From contig NZ_CP006269.1 in NCBI RefSeq assembly GCF_000737535.1, forward strand, positions 2,418,001 to 2,482,000: a DNA stretch of 64,000 bases, written 5' to 3'. Each line of letters opens with the position of its first letter. Positions within the stretch are counted from its first letter, which is position 1. The DNA comes from Synechococcus sp. KORDI-100. GTDB lineage: Bacteria > Cyanobacteriota > Cyanobacteriia > PCC-6307 > Cyanobiaceae. The notes beneath the pieces are model-generated. The model searched no databases. It was not told the origin of the DNA and saw nothing but the letters and a program-made list of their open reading frames with translations. Below, one piece after another: positions 27,246 to 36,110 of this stretch. Both the position numbers and the translations under genes were made by a program.

Positions 27246-30215
27246 ATGGAAATCATGAGGGATGCGCTTGAGACCGTTCCGTACTTCCTCCAGCAAGCCG
27301 CTGGTTTGCAAGAGGGTTGCTCAGTGGTGGTGACCTTCTATGGAGGTGATGGCAGCAGGCACCTGAGATGGCGTCCAGACGCTGATGGCGGCGGCGCCCT
27401 ACCGGTGATATGGGATGAGGCGCTCTCTCAGGAGGTGGAGGAGAGGTTGCTCATTGAGCTGGAGAAAGGGCGCCAACTGGGGTTTATCGCCGGGTTAGGC
27501 GGCTCGACGAAGTCGCAGATCACCCACGTCTACGGCTTACGTGCCGAGATCGACCTGCCGGATAGCCACGCGCTGCAGCGGCAGGTCTATGCGGCGGTGG
27601 AAGAGCGCTACGGCATCCAGTTCACGCTTCTGGATACCGGCGGGAAGTCTCTGCACGCCTGGATCGCTTCAGCGACAGCGATCCCGGTTGACCAATACAG
27701 CGAGACCTCGAAGCGCTGGCACGCGCGGATCAAGGAGGCAGCACAAGAGGCCGGGCTTGATCTGCCAGAAGGAGCACTCGATGTGGCCTGCCATCGACCG
27801 ACCCAGGTGATGCGGCTGCCAGGAGCGGTGCACCGCAAGAGCGGAAAGGTGGCGAAAGTGATCCAGTGGGGCACGGGCCCGGTGGCGTTGGAGACACTTG
27901 GTCTGACCTGGCCGGAAGTCGAGGAATGGGCAAAGCGAACAGCTGTGCCGCGAAGCGTGACCCAACAGGCGCTCGTCCGCAGTTGCGAGGGCAGGCAGTT
28001 CCTGGGCCTCAGCGGTGATGCGCGCATTGGTGCTCTGGTGGACCTCGCCGGTGTGGTGCCGGTTCGAGTACCTGGAGCCGGGACCTATCGAATAGTGCTG
28101 ACATTGGTGAGTGCCTTCAGCAGGGCGTTGGGAGCGGAGACCGCAGCGGAGGTCCTGCACCGAGCCGGTCATCTGGACAAGGAGGGGCGGTCGTCACTGG
28201 ATGGCCTGCGGCAGTGGTGCGGAACGTTCGAGCCGGATCCTGAGGGGGCTGCGGATCACCTGGCGTGGCTGGCGGCTTGGGCAGAGCGGGAGTTCGGTTG
28301 GAAGCGGCCAACACTGCAGCTTCAGGGTGTTCTGGAGCCAACCGAGCTGGTGGAGCCGACCCCTGCGGCAATCAGCGAAGCCCTCTGGACGATGGGTGGA
28401 GCAATGGTGGTCTGCCGGACGGGCACGGGCAAAACCCAAGGGGCCTGCGCGTATGTGGATCGTCTGGCGGAGGCCTGGGTGGGTGCCAGATGCAAGTTCT
28501 CGGTGGTGGCGATCTCGCCGAGGCGAATGATCAACAGTCAATTGGCCCCACAACTGGGAGCCGTCAACGTCTCGGGGCATAAAACAGGCGGAGGCGATCC
28601 CTTCTCCCATCCGGGAACCCAGCCCAATCGCTATGTCTGTTGTCTGAAGTCGCTGGGAAACCCGTCCAAGCGCAATGGCGGGCCTGATGTGTGGGGAGAG
28701 TTCTGGTCCTACGGCGACACCGGCCGGCCGCCGGTACTCACCGGACAAGGAGTGATGACCATCGTGCTGATCCTGGATGAGGTGCGGCAGATGATCACCG
28801 ACTTGCTGCTCCCAGCGAGTGGTCCGGGGACGATTTGGGAGACCCCAGCGGAGCGTTGGCGGGCTGGGGTTGCCCTGGTGCGCTCCATGAATCACGCCGC
28901 TGTGGTGCTGGCCATGGACGCACAGGCTGGTGCGCCGGAGCAGGAGTTGTTGCGCGGTGTTGGCCGAGGGGACGCTGAGCGGGTGCTGGGGTGCCCACCT
29001 ACAGCGCCAACGCGCTTGATGCGCTGGACCTCAAAGCAGAACCGATGGCGGGATTGCCTGCTGGGCCAGGCCAAGGCCCGCTCCGAAAAAGACAAACCCC
29101 TGCTTGTTGTTACAGGGGCCAAAGGCAAGGACGGTCAAGGTTTGCGCGGGCTTTCAGCCAGGGGGCTGCGTGATGCGCTGCTGGAAGCGGTGCCGGCCAT
29201 ACGCGTGCTTGTCATCGATGCCGACAGCAAAGACAGCGAAGCAGCTCGCCGTGTACTGCGGGGTGAGGTGGAGAACTGGGACGTGGTGATCTGCACGCCG
29301 GTGGCGCAGTCCGGGGTGAGCTGGATTGGGGCATTTGCCGAGACGGTGTTTGTTGCGGGCGGGCGAACACTGCCGCCGAACATCTGTGGCGGCCAGGCGG
29401 GTCGGCGCGAGAGGACCGCGACCACCTGCGTGGCTTACGTGCCCAAAACGGCATGGGACCGGTCGTTGCCGCTGTTGGGGCGGGAGGTCGAGGCGATCCG
29501 CCAGGAACTGCGCCAAGCGCGTGAGCAAGCGGCTGATCTAGCCGTTGCAGATGGCTGGGAGATCGAGCTGCTGGAACGGGTCTACGTGTTGGCAGCCCAG
29601 CGCCAGATCGAAGAGCTGGCCCTGTTCCGGGACTACGCGCTGCACTACGCAGCTGTGGATGGCTGGGCCACAGAAGAGCTGGCAGCTATTGAGCCGCTAC
29701 CTCGGCTGAAGGGTGCTGGGGGTCAGCGCGAGAAACGCACCGAGGCGTTGAGTTACCGGGAGCTGGATCCGTGGCGTGAGCTGTTGGTGCGCAGCTTGCG
29801 GCTGCAGGCCGCTGGAGCCAAGCGCGAGGTGGCGCAGGTTCTGGCGGAAGCCCTGGCGGTTTGTAACCAGACGAAAGTCGGAAGTGCCGGAGCTGACCTG
29901 GTGTCCGCAAACCTGAGCGAGGTGCAGGAGCTGCTGCTCAGTGCTGGGCTGGGGCGGTTGTGTGATGGAGAGCATCGTGCGGGAGACGACGCGCTGGTCA
30001 AGTCTGTTGCGGAGGCCCTGCAAACTTCTGAGGCGGCCCGGATGCTGCGTAATGCGACCTGGCTACAGGTCGACCTAAAAGGCACAGGTGCCAAACCGGC
30101 GCGGACGATCGGGACTGTGGTGCGCAGCCTGGGTGGTGTGAGCGATGCAAAGAGAGTGGGGCCCAGGGGAGCGCAGCAGCAGCTTTACCGATGGGTGTTA
30201 CCAGGGGATCGGTAG
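27246..30215 (+). CDS. Primase-helicase replication protein of the element
   Basis: A 989-residue protein. The N-terminal ~230 residues resemble an archaeo-eukaryotic primase: AEIDLPDS (acidic motif I near residue 101), TGGKSLHAWI (motif II near 131), and RPTQVMRLPGAVH. The second half is an SF2-type helicase: VVCRTGTGKTQG (Walker A near 390), VLILDEVRQMI (Walker B near 508), and GGQAGRRERTATT (motif VI near 715, the arginine finger region). A long helical C-terminus follows. Such primase-helicase fusions drive autonomous replication of satellites and plasmids. It starts 4 nt after the excisionase-like gene, so the two are probably co-translated. Confidence 0.75.
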   Translation: MEIMRDALETVPYFLQQAAGLQEGCSVVVTFYGGDGSRHLRWRPDADGGGALPVIWDEALSQEVEERLLIELEKGRQLGFIAGLGGSTKSQITHVYGLRAEIDLPDSHALQRQVYAAVEERYGIQFTLLDTGGKSLHAWIASATAIPVDQYSETSKRWHARIKEAAQEAGLDLPEGALDVACHRPTQVMRLPGAVHRKSGKVAKVIQWGTGPVALETLGLTWPEVEEWAKRTAVPRSVTQQALVRSCEGRQFLGLSGDARIGALVDLAGVVPVRVPGAGTYRIVLTLVSAFSRALGAETAAEVLHRAGHLDKEGRSSLDGLRQWCGTFEPDPEGAADHLAWLAAWAEREFGWKRPTLQLQGVLEPTELVEPTPAAISEALWTMGGAMVVCRTGTGKTQGACAYVDRLAEAWVGARCKFSVVAISPRRMINSQLAPQLGAVNVSGHKTGGGDPFSHPGTQPNRYVCCLKSLGNPSKRNGGPDVWGEFWSYGDTGRPPVLTGQGVMTIVLILDEVRQMITDLLLPASGPGTIWETPAERWRAGVALVRSMNHAAVVLAMDAQAGAPEQELLRGVGRGDAERVLGCPPTAPTRLMRWTSKQNRWRDCLLGQAKARSEKDKPLLVVTGAKGKDGQGLRGLSARGLRDALLEAVPAIRVLVIDADSKDSEAARRVLRGEVENWDVVICTPVAQSGVSWIGAFAETVFVAGGRTLPPNICGGQAGRRERTATTCVAYVPKTAWDRSLPLLGREVEAIRQELRQAREQAADLAVADGWEIELLERVYVLAAQRQIEELALFRDYALHYAAVDGWATEELAAIEPLPRLKGAGGQREKRTEALSYRELDPWRELLVRSLRLQAAGAKREVAQVLAEALAVCNQTKVGSAGADLVSANLSEVQELLLSAGLGRLCDGEHRAGDDALVKSVAEALQTSEAARMLRNATWLQVDLKGTGAKPARTIGTVVRSLGGVSDAKRVGPRGAQQQLYRWVLPGDR

Positions 30216-30365
30216 CGAATAACTCCGGCTTTTCCTACTGGAACTCTGGAGTTATTGGCTACGGACAAGGCTCGGAAGCACTTTCGCTGTGTTTGCGCTT
30301 CTGGCCTGCAACACATTGGGGCTTGTTGAAGCCCGTTGGAAGCCTGTTGGAAAGCGCACAAGTCG

Positions 30366-30851
30366 ATGAATTCCTTCCCACAACTCCCTGGTGAGCCTGC
30401 AGATGCCTTCGAGCAGCTCCTGCTCCATCGCGACTTTGGTCCCAGTCGCCAGTTCAGTCAGACAGCAGATGTTGTCGGATGTTCCGAATCGACCCTTCGC
30501 CGACGAGCAGAACAGTGGAACTGGGTCGAGCGGCTGGCTGACTACGACTCGGGGATCCTCCAGCAGGCATCAGAAGCTCGAACGAAGGAGGACCTTGAGC
30601 GCTACCAACATCAGCTTGAGACCTTCCGACAAGAGCAGCTCGTACGAGCTCGCACCGTTGGAGATCGTGCTGAAGAGCTACTAGCGATGGTCGAGCGCAG
30701 CGTGAGGCATCACATGGAAGCCAGAACTGTCCTTCAAGGGCGTGAGCTTCCTGCAGTTATGGCCACCGCCTGTAAAGCCTTGGAGGGTGCCATGAATATC
30801 GAGGCGACGGCTCTTGGCGTGGCTCAGCTCTTGGATGAGTTTCGGGGCTGA
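30366..30851 (+). CDS. Small-terminase-like DNA-binding protein
   Basis: About 161 residues from ATG 30366. The N-terminal part has an HTH (SQTADVVGCSESTLRRRAEQ) followed by a W-rich WNWVERLADYD, as in phage small-terminase (TerS) and related packaging proteins. A long helical region and a C-terminal helix follow. Elements of the PICI type carry their own TerS to divert helper packaging, which makes this attractive here. No large terminase or capsid gene is present, so packaging would need a helper phage. Alternative: an element-specific transcription regulator. Confidence 0.55.
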   Translation: MNSFPQLPGEPADAFEQLLLHRDFGPSRQFSQTADVVGCSESTLRRRAEQWNWVERLADYDSGILQQASEARTKEDLERYQHQLETFRQEQLVRARTVGDRAEELLAMVERSVRHHMEARTVLQGRELPAVMATACKALEGAMNIEATALGVAQLLDEFRG

Positions 30852-31064
30852 TTCAGAAATTGCGTCATGCCCCAAGTGATGCAGCGAGGGGAACACTCAG
30901 GCAGTCACGCCTGACCAATAACTCGCGACACACACACGCATCTACCACGGTGGTGGGCTGCAACCTCAGGCAGAAGCAAGTGGGTTGGACGCTTGAAGAT
31001 GCGAACCAACCCTGCCTGACGACCCACACATCGACGGCAACATCTGAGGAATGATGGTTGTTAA

Positions 31065-32018
31065 ATGCATCGCTCCATCAGCTTGAGGTTCTCCCTGGGT
31101 AGTGCCGCTGCACTGGCATTCTCCACCACTCCCGTCTGGCCTGCTGCTGCTCAAGACGCAGACACCGCAGAAGACCTTGGTGGCGTGATGAGCATCAGCC
31201 TTAAAGACGTCGTCAAACCCACCATCGGCTTTCAAGGGGCTCTGCAAGGCGCAGGCACCCCCAACCAAGCCGGTATCGGTGGGTTCCTGCCGCTATCCGT
31301 TGGCGATAACAGCGTTTGGTTCCTTGATGCGCTCGTCAACGTCAACTTTGCTGATCGTGAGGGTTACAGCAGCATCATCAACACCGATGTAGATGGTGGC
31401 TTCTCCAGCTCCACACGCCTGGGGTACCGCTGGCTCAATGACGACCGCAGCTGGTTGTACGGACTGAATGCTGGCTACGACAGCCGCACCATTGCATCGG
31501 GCAACGCCGATACCAACATCCCAGTTTTTGATAAACAAACGATCTTTTTCAACCAGATCGCCGTTAACGCTGAAGCGGTCTCCAACAGCTGGACCTTCAA
31601 TGGCTACGGGCTGATCCCCTTCGGTGATGTGGAGCAGAAACTCAACAGCTTTTATGACGCTGGTGCGCTGAACACCTATGGCCTCGATGTTGGCTATTTC
31701 ATTACCCCCCAACTTCATGCCTCCGCTGGTTACTACTACCAGCACCGTGATCAAGAAGACGTCGATGGTTCAGGTGTGCGCGGACGACTCGCTTATGACA
31801 TCAGCCAAGGGTTAACAACTGGCATCAACATCTCCTACGACGAGGCCTATGAAACCCGCGTTTCTGCTGATCTCAGCGTTCGTTTTGGCGGCCCAAGCAC
31901 AACAGCAGTCAAGAAGAAAAAGTGGGAAAACCCAACAATTAATGCCCTCACTGCATCACCCAAGAACAGGGATGTGCGGGTGCACGACGCCACGATGTTT
32001 GGTGCTCCTTTATGGTGA
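31065..32018 (+). CDS. Outer-membrane beta-barrel, inverse-autotransporter-like, copy 1
   Basis: A 317-residue protein with a signal peptide ending near WPAAAQ. After a linker, it has repeated amphipathic beta strands with alternating aromatics (SSTRLGYRWLNDDRSWLYGL, GYGLIPFGDVEQ, TYGLDVGYFITPQLHASAGY), as in the inverse-autotransporter/intimin beta domain (PF11924-like). The C-terminal tail is basic then short, ending TMFGAPLW. There is no passenger domain, so it is a barrel only. It is the first of two nearly identical genes and is followed by a double terminator at 32097-32216. Confidence 0.8.
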   Translation: MHRSISLRFSLGSAAALAFSTTPVWPAAAQDADTAEDLGGVMSISLKDVVKPTIGFQGALQGAGTPNQAGIGGFLPLSVGDNSVWFLDALVNVNFADREGYSSIINTDVDGGFSSSTRLGYRWLNDDRSWLYGLNAGYDSRTIASGNADTNIPVFDKQTIFFNQIAVNAEAVSNSWTFNGYGLIPFGDVEQKLNSFYDAGALNTYGLDVGYFITPQLHASAGYYYQHRDQEDVDGSGVRGRLAYDISQGLTTGINISYDEAYETRVSADLSVRFGGPSTTAVKKKKWENPTINALTASPKNRDVRVHDATMFGAPLW

Positions 32019-32096
32019 TGGGTTCGTAAATGCACTAAATAATTTAATGGGTCTAGGCGCTAACTGTTTTGCTCCTCGCTCGAGGCTAACTCTGCA

Positions 32097-32216
32097 AAGC
32101 CCCTGCATTGACAGGGGCTTTTTATTGCTTCAATCGTCTGACTAATCCCACAAATCAGCCTTCAATACCTGGCACTATTTTTCATTTAACTCCGTCAGCA
32201 ATGGCGGGTTTTTTTA
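32097..32216 (+). terminator. Double-terminator cassette
   Basis: Two hairpins with T-runs: AAGCCCCTGCATTGACAGGG then GCTTTTTATT, and CCGTCAGCAATGGCGGG then TTTTTTT. The whole block, including the spacer with AGCCTTCAATACCTGGCAC, recurs in inverted orientation at 60652-60773, and a degraded copy follows the second barrel gene at about 33347-33426. Confidence 0.75.
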
Positions 32217-32309
32217 TTGCCTACTGAATAACAGCAAAGCTGAAACTGCCTACCGCAGCTCTCCTTAGCCATCAAAGTGTGGCATTTTGCGCTCGATAGA
32301 TCCTTCTCA

Positions 32310-33317
32310 ATGCAGCGCTCCATCAGCTTGTCCCTCTCCCTCGGTGGTGCTGCTGCACTTGCGCTCGCCAACACTCCTCTCTTACCTGTTGCTGCTCAAG
32401 ACGCAGACACCGCAGAAGATCTTGGTGGCGTGATGAGCATCAGCCTTAAAGACGTCGTCAAACCCACCATCGGCTTTCAAGGGGCTCTGCAAGGCGCAGG
32501 CACCCCCAACCAAGCCGGTATCGGTGGGTTCCTGCCGCTATCCGTTGGCGATAACAGCGTTTGGTTCCTTGATGCGCTCGTCAACGTCAACTTTGCTGAT
32601 CGTGAGGGTTACAGCAGCATCTTCAACACCGATGTAGATGGTGGCTTCTCCAGCTCCACACGCCTGGGGTACCGCTGGCTCAATGACGACCGCAGCTGGT
32701 TGTACGGACTGAATGCTGGCTACGACAGCCGCACCATTGCATCGGGCAACGCCGATACCAACATCCCAGTTTTTGATAAACAAACGATCTTTTTCAACCA
32801 GATCGCCGTTAACGCTGAAGCGGTCTCCAACAGCTGGACCTTCAATGGCTACGGGCTGATCCCCTTCGGGGATGTGGAGCAGAAACTCAACAGCTTTTAT
32901 GACGCTGGTGCGCTGAACACCTATGGCCTCGATGTTGGCTATTTCATTACCCCCCAACTTCATGCCTCCGCTGGTTACTACTACCAGCACCGTGATCAAG
33001 AAGACGTCGATGGTTCAGGTGTGCGCGGACGACTCGCTTATGACATCAGCCAAGGGTTAACAACTGGCATCAACATCTCCTACGACGAGGCCTATGAAAC
33101 CCGCGTTTCTGCTGATCTCAGCGTTCGTTTTGGCGGCCCAAGCACAACAGCAGTCAAGAAGAAAAAGTGGGAAAACCCAACAATTAATGCCCTCACTGCA
33201 TCACCCAAGAACAGGGATGTGCGGGTGCACGATAAATTGCGTAATCCATTCGATGGCACCTACTGTTGGCAGCTACAAATGTGTCCGTGGTCCCTCGCTA
33301 TGTCCGTTGGTGAGTAG
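32310..33317 (+). CDS. Outer-membrane beta-barrel, inverse-autotransporter-like, copy 2
   Basis: About 335 residues from ATG 32310. From position 32391 to 33232 it is identical to copy 1 (offset 1,245 bp) except for three substitutions, of which only one changes an amino acid (Ile to Phe in SSI(I/F)NTD). Outside that block the signal peptide and C-terminus differ: this copy begins MQRSISLSLSLGGAAALALA and ends with an unrelated tail (CWQLQMCPWSLAMSVGE). Recent duplication or gene conversion of the barrel segment only. Confidence 0.75.
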   Translation: MQRSISLSLSLGGAAALALANTPLLPVAAQDADTAEDLGGVMSISLKDVVKPTIGFQGALQGAGTPNQAGIGGFLPLSVGDNSVWFLDALVNVNFADREGYSSIFNTDVDGGFSSSTRLGYRWLNDDRSWLYGLNAGYDSRTIASGNADTNIPVFDKQTIFFNQIAVNAEAVSNSWTFNGYGLIPFGDVEQKLNSFYDAGALNTYGLDVGYFITPQLHASAGYYYQHRDQEDVDGSGVRGRLAYDISQGLTTGINISYDEAYETRVSADLSVRFGGPSTTAVKKKKWENPTINALTASPKNRDVRVHDKLRNPFDGTYCWQLQMCPWSLAMSVGE

Positions 33318-33346
33318 TGTCATCGCAACTGAAGAAGCCTAACCCC

Positions 33347-33426
33347 TCAAGCCCATCCAATTGCAGGAGATTTTTATTTCTTTATTCGCTCTAATAGCAG
33401 CCCATATCGCCCTTCAATACCTGGCA
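33347..33426 (+). repeat. Degraded copy of the double-terminator cassette
   Basis: Shares AGCCC..CA.TTGCAG with the first hairpin and CCCTTCAATACCTGGCACGA with the spacer of the cassette at 32097, but the first stem is broken. Confidence 0.5.
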
Positions 33427-33552
33427 CGATCAAAGTTCTAAAGGAGCTTTCATAGTGAGTTCAGTATTCAATAATTCATATAAAAAATCAGGCAATACAA
33501 GCTCACTGTCTTTATTTACTGCTTCTAAGGATACGTTCATATTTTCTTTGAA

Positions 33553-34338
33553 TCACCACAGCAATTGACGTGAATCACCATCACGGATGCCATTCGCTCG
33601 TCTAAATCTCACCGCAACTTGATGCCACTCCTCTGGGATTTGATTGAGCCGAACATCAAATGCAAAAGGTAATTTCTGCTGACCTGGTGATATTCGATTT
33701 CTCTTATTTCTGCTGCTACTACTGCTCTGAACCAATCGCTTCAGCATCCTTGAGCCCCAATGGCACTTAGCTCCTCGCTTGGCGTAATGGCAATACTTCT
33801 GGCAAAACCGCTCATATCGCCTGGAGCATCCCTTCAAGTTTGATGCCAATTTCAGAAAGCTTGGGTGCCACTCACTGATGCCATCACATTCCAACCTTCC
33901 GTAATGCCCGGAATTGGAATAGGGGTCATAAAACCCTTTCCTGATTCCTGCTGCCTTTGGATTGGCGTGGATGTAGCGCAACGTATTCAGCACGCGCCTG
34001 TGGTCTTTAGGCGAAATCGCAGTGGCGAAATACCGAGCCTCCCAGAAGTGCCCGCAACGACCAGAAAGGCGATTCAAAGCCATCGCTGAATACCAGCCAA
34101 TCCAATGCATCAGCTTTGGCAATTCACCTGCATCATCAGGACGTAGAAGCAAATGCAGGTGATTTGCCATCAAGCACACGGCATATAACCTATGGGGCAC
34201 CTTGGCTTGTGCCTTGGCGAGCACTGCTAGCAGCACATCCCGCCTCAATCCTTTGGCAATCAAAAACTGACGGCTATTGCACCTGAGCGTGATGTGAAAG
34301 GAGTGGCCTGCTGGCAGATAGCGCGGTTGACGTGCCAT
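33553..34338 (-). CDS. REP-associated tyrosine transposase (RAYT, Y1 type)
   Basis: A 261-residue protein of the IS200/IS605-like Y1 transposase superfamily, RAYT branch. It begins MARQPRYLPAGHSFHITLRC; VCLMANHLHLLLRP carries the HUH pair (His-hydrophobic-His), and YIHANPKAAG is the usual segment following the catalytic Tyr region. Single-copy RAYT genes are host-domesticated in many bacteria and act on REP palindromes. No flanking IS ends are visible, so it may be cargo rather than a free IS. Confidence 0.85.
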   Translation of the reverse strand: MARQPRYLPAGHSFHITLRCNSRQFLIAKGLRRDVLLAVLAKAQAKVPHRLYAVCLMANHLHLLLRPDDAGELPKLMHWIGWYSAMALNRLSGRCGHFWEARYFATAISPKDHRRVLNTLRYIHANPKAAGIRKGFYDPYSNSGHYGRLECDGISEWHPSFLKLASNLKGCSRRYERFCQKYCHYAKRGAKCHWGSRMLKRLVQSSSSSRNKRNRISPGQQKLPFAFDVRLNQIPEEWHQVAVRFRRANGIRDGDSRQLLW

Positions 34339-34398
34339 GTCCTCAGCATTGATCTATGCCATGATTGATTAGATCCCATGATGCGTTTAAACATCTAG

Positions 34399-34680
34399 AT
34401 GTTAAATAGAGCCAGTCGCTTCAAGCAGCACCATCAAGCTGTCTGCACAGAACTCGATGGCGAAGTGGCTTTGTTTCAAAGCGACACCTGCGACTATCTT
34501 GTTCTCAACGAGACAGGCTCAGCCATTTGGAATACACTCAAAACTCAGCCATCACTAGCTGAAATCTGCTCTCATCTACAAGAGGAATACGATGTTGATC
34601 CAGGCGCTTGCCAGTCCTCTGTGGAAGCTTGGCTGGAAGCTGCCGTAGAGAAGAAAGTAGTTTCTACAATCAACAACTAG
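34399..34680 (+). CDS. PqqD-like RiPP recognition element protein
   Basis: A 93-residue protein of the PqqD family (RRE fold): CTELDGEVALFQSDTCDYLV, LNETGSAIWNTL, and a C-terminal helical arm. PqqD-like proteins bind leader peptides and present them to modifying enzymes. It converges on the GNAT-like gene with 4 nt between stops. Its position beside an HPr-kinase-like gene and a sulfotransferase recalls lasso-peptide-type tailoring cassettes, although no precursor peptide or synthetase is seen. Confidence 0.75.
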   Translation: MLNRASRFKQHHQAVCTELDGEVALFQSDTCDYLVLNETGSAIWNTLKTQPSLAEICSHLQEEYDVDPGACQSSVEAWLEAAVEKKVVSTINN

Positions 34681-34684
34681 ATCA

Positions 34685-35251
34685 TTAAAAACAAAAGCGC
34701 GTTTCGAGTTTTTTGCACCACACCTCACCGCCCAGCTGGTTACCTCCGAGCATCTGAAAGCCAAGACGAGAAAAATAACGCCGCATCGATGCTTTTTGCA
34801 GGCCAGGATTAATGTTTTCAGCCAATAATACTTTTGCTCGATGATCACGCTGCTCTGCTGCACGATCAAACCCTTGAAGAAATGCTCTAAAAAGCTGATT
34901 TGCCAGACGTGGATTCCTGGATTCTGGGATTATGTACATGCGTTGAAAGTAGGTATGGGTTCCGAGATTTAGCGACACTTCTAGCTCGCGTAACACGACA
35001 AATACAATGCCATTAATCGCGCCTGATTGATCACGTGAAATAGCGGCTGGCTGACGCGATATGAGCTTTTTTGGTGCATCGACATGCTCTAGTGCATGGG
35101 AATGACTTGATGCATTCCTGAACAATCTCAATTCGTCTTGGAAGGACTTCCCTTGCTCGATCCAGAAAGAATTCAATTCACTTCCGAGCTGTTCATTCAC
35201 CTGTCCAAACACGAATTCGATGCGCGGTTCAGTCAAGTTCTGGTCCCTCAT
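34685..35251 (-). CDS. GNAT-like acyltransferase
   Basis: A 188-residue protein with a weak GNAT signature: FVVLRELEVSLN (beta strand), FQRMYIIPESRNPRLANQLF (strand beta4 and the acyl-CoA-binding turn region), and RRYFSRLGFQMLG at the C-terminus. The start overlaps the end of the sulfotransferase gene by 23 nt, so it is the third gene of a translationally coupled operon. Substrate unknown. Confidence 0.55.
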   Translation of the reverse strand: MRDQNLTEPRIEFVFGQVNEQLGSELNSFWIEQGKSFQDELRLFRNASSHSHALEHVDAPKKLISRQPAAISRDQSGAINGIVFVVLRELEVSLNLGTHTYFQRMYIIPESRNPRLANQLFRAFLQGFDRAAEQRDHRAKVLLAENINPGLQKASMRRYFSRLGFQMLGGNQLGGEVWCKKLETRFCF

Positions 35252-36110
35252 ACTGAAAGCGTTTCATCACTCCATACAATCCGTTAGCGAGTCGTTGTCG
35301 CTGCTCAATCGTCAGCTTTTCTGAACCCTCACCTGTGCGCCCTGAGCGAAAGAACCGCTCACAACCGGCAGGTTTTTCAGCAAATCCATCCACATCCTCT
35401 TCCAGCTTTTTCAGTCGATCGATGGAGGTGTTGTCTAAAGCCTGTTGAATGAGTTTTGAGTCAGTAGGAAGCCCCAAGAAGCTTGCCGCTTTTGTAAATG
35501 TTTCCAATCCGTTTGCCAACATATCTTCATAGCGCATGATCAAGACTGGTAGCTGAGTTTGATTAGCCCAGGAGCGCACATGCTGATCCCAGCGCCCCAT
35601 GTGTTGCCGCACCTGATGGCCGCCAAAGCGCTCCCCTGGCACCAACGCTGCGTTGGGATCGAGCAGGTGATCCACACAACGCTCCAACGGCCATGAGAAG
35701 AAGTGACTGAGGGATACCGCCACATCTTCTGGGTGGCGGAGGAGATAAACAACACCGCAGCAACCGGCAGTGCTCACTACCGGGCGGCCACGGGAATCAG
35801 GTGATTGGAAAGCATCATGCACTTTATGGAAGCGCTCTCCTTCTGCAAAAAGCCATGCACTGGCACCAGCACGGCCGCGCAAAGGGTCAAGCTCACTAAA
35901 ACTCAGATCACAACTATTAATCCCCAATTGGTCATCCAACCATAATCTGGATGAGGCAATTGCCCCCGTTTCAATGTCTTGATTGAGGTTGAGGTCTTCT
36001 CCAGGATCATCTCCGGCCAGTCGCAATAACTCAGTGATAAATACCCGGCACCAGGTGTTGCCTGATTTAGGATAAGATGCCAGATACCAGTAGCTGTGGT
36101 CATCAGTCAT
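35229..36110 (-). CDS. Sulfotransferase (cargo of the ssrA element)
   Basis: A 293-residue PAPS-dependent sulfotransferase. YLASYPKSGNTWCRVFI is the 5'-phosphosulfate loop near the N-terminus, VYLLRHPEDVAVSLSHFF the 3'-phosphate region, and FFRSGRTGEGSEKLT the C-terminal PAPS-contacting motif (RKGxxGDWK-like). It overlaps the HPr-kinase-like gene by 8 nt. In lasso-type RiPP cassettes sulfotransferases can act as tailoring enzymes; here the acceptor could be a peptide or a glycan. Confidence 0.85.
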   Translation of the reverse strand: MTDDHSYWYLASYPKSGNTWCRVFITELLRLAGDDPGEDLNLNQDIETGAIASSRLWLDDQLGINSCDLSFSELDPLRGRAGASAWLFAEGERFHKVHDAFQSPDSRGRPVVSTAGCCGVVYLLRHPEDVAVSLSHFFSWPLERCVDHLLDPNAALVPGERFGGHQVRQHMGRWDQHVRSWANQTQLPVLIMRYEDMLANGLETFTKAASFLGLPTDSKLIQQALDNTSIDRLKKLEEDVDGFAEKPAGCERFFRSGRTGEGSEKLTIEQRQRLANGLYGVMKRFQYEGPELD

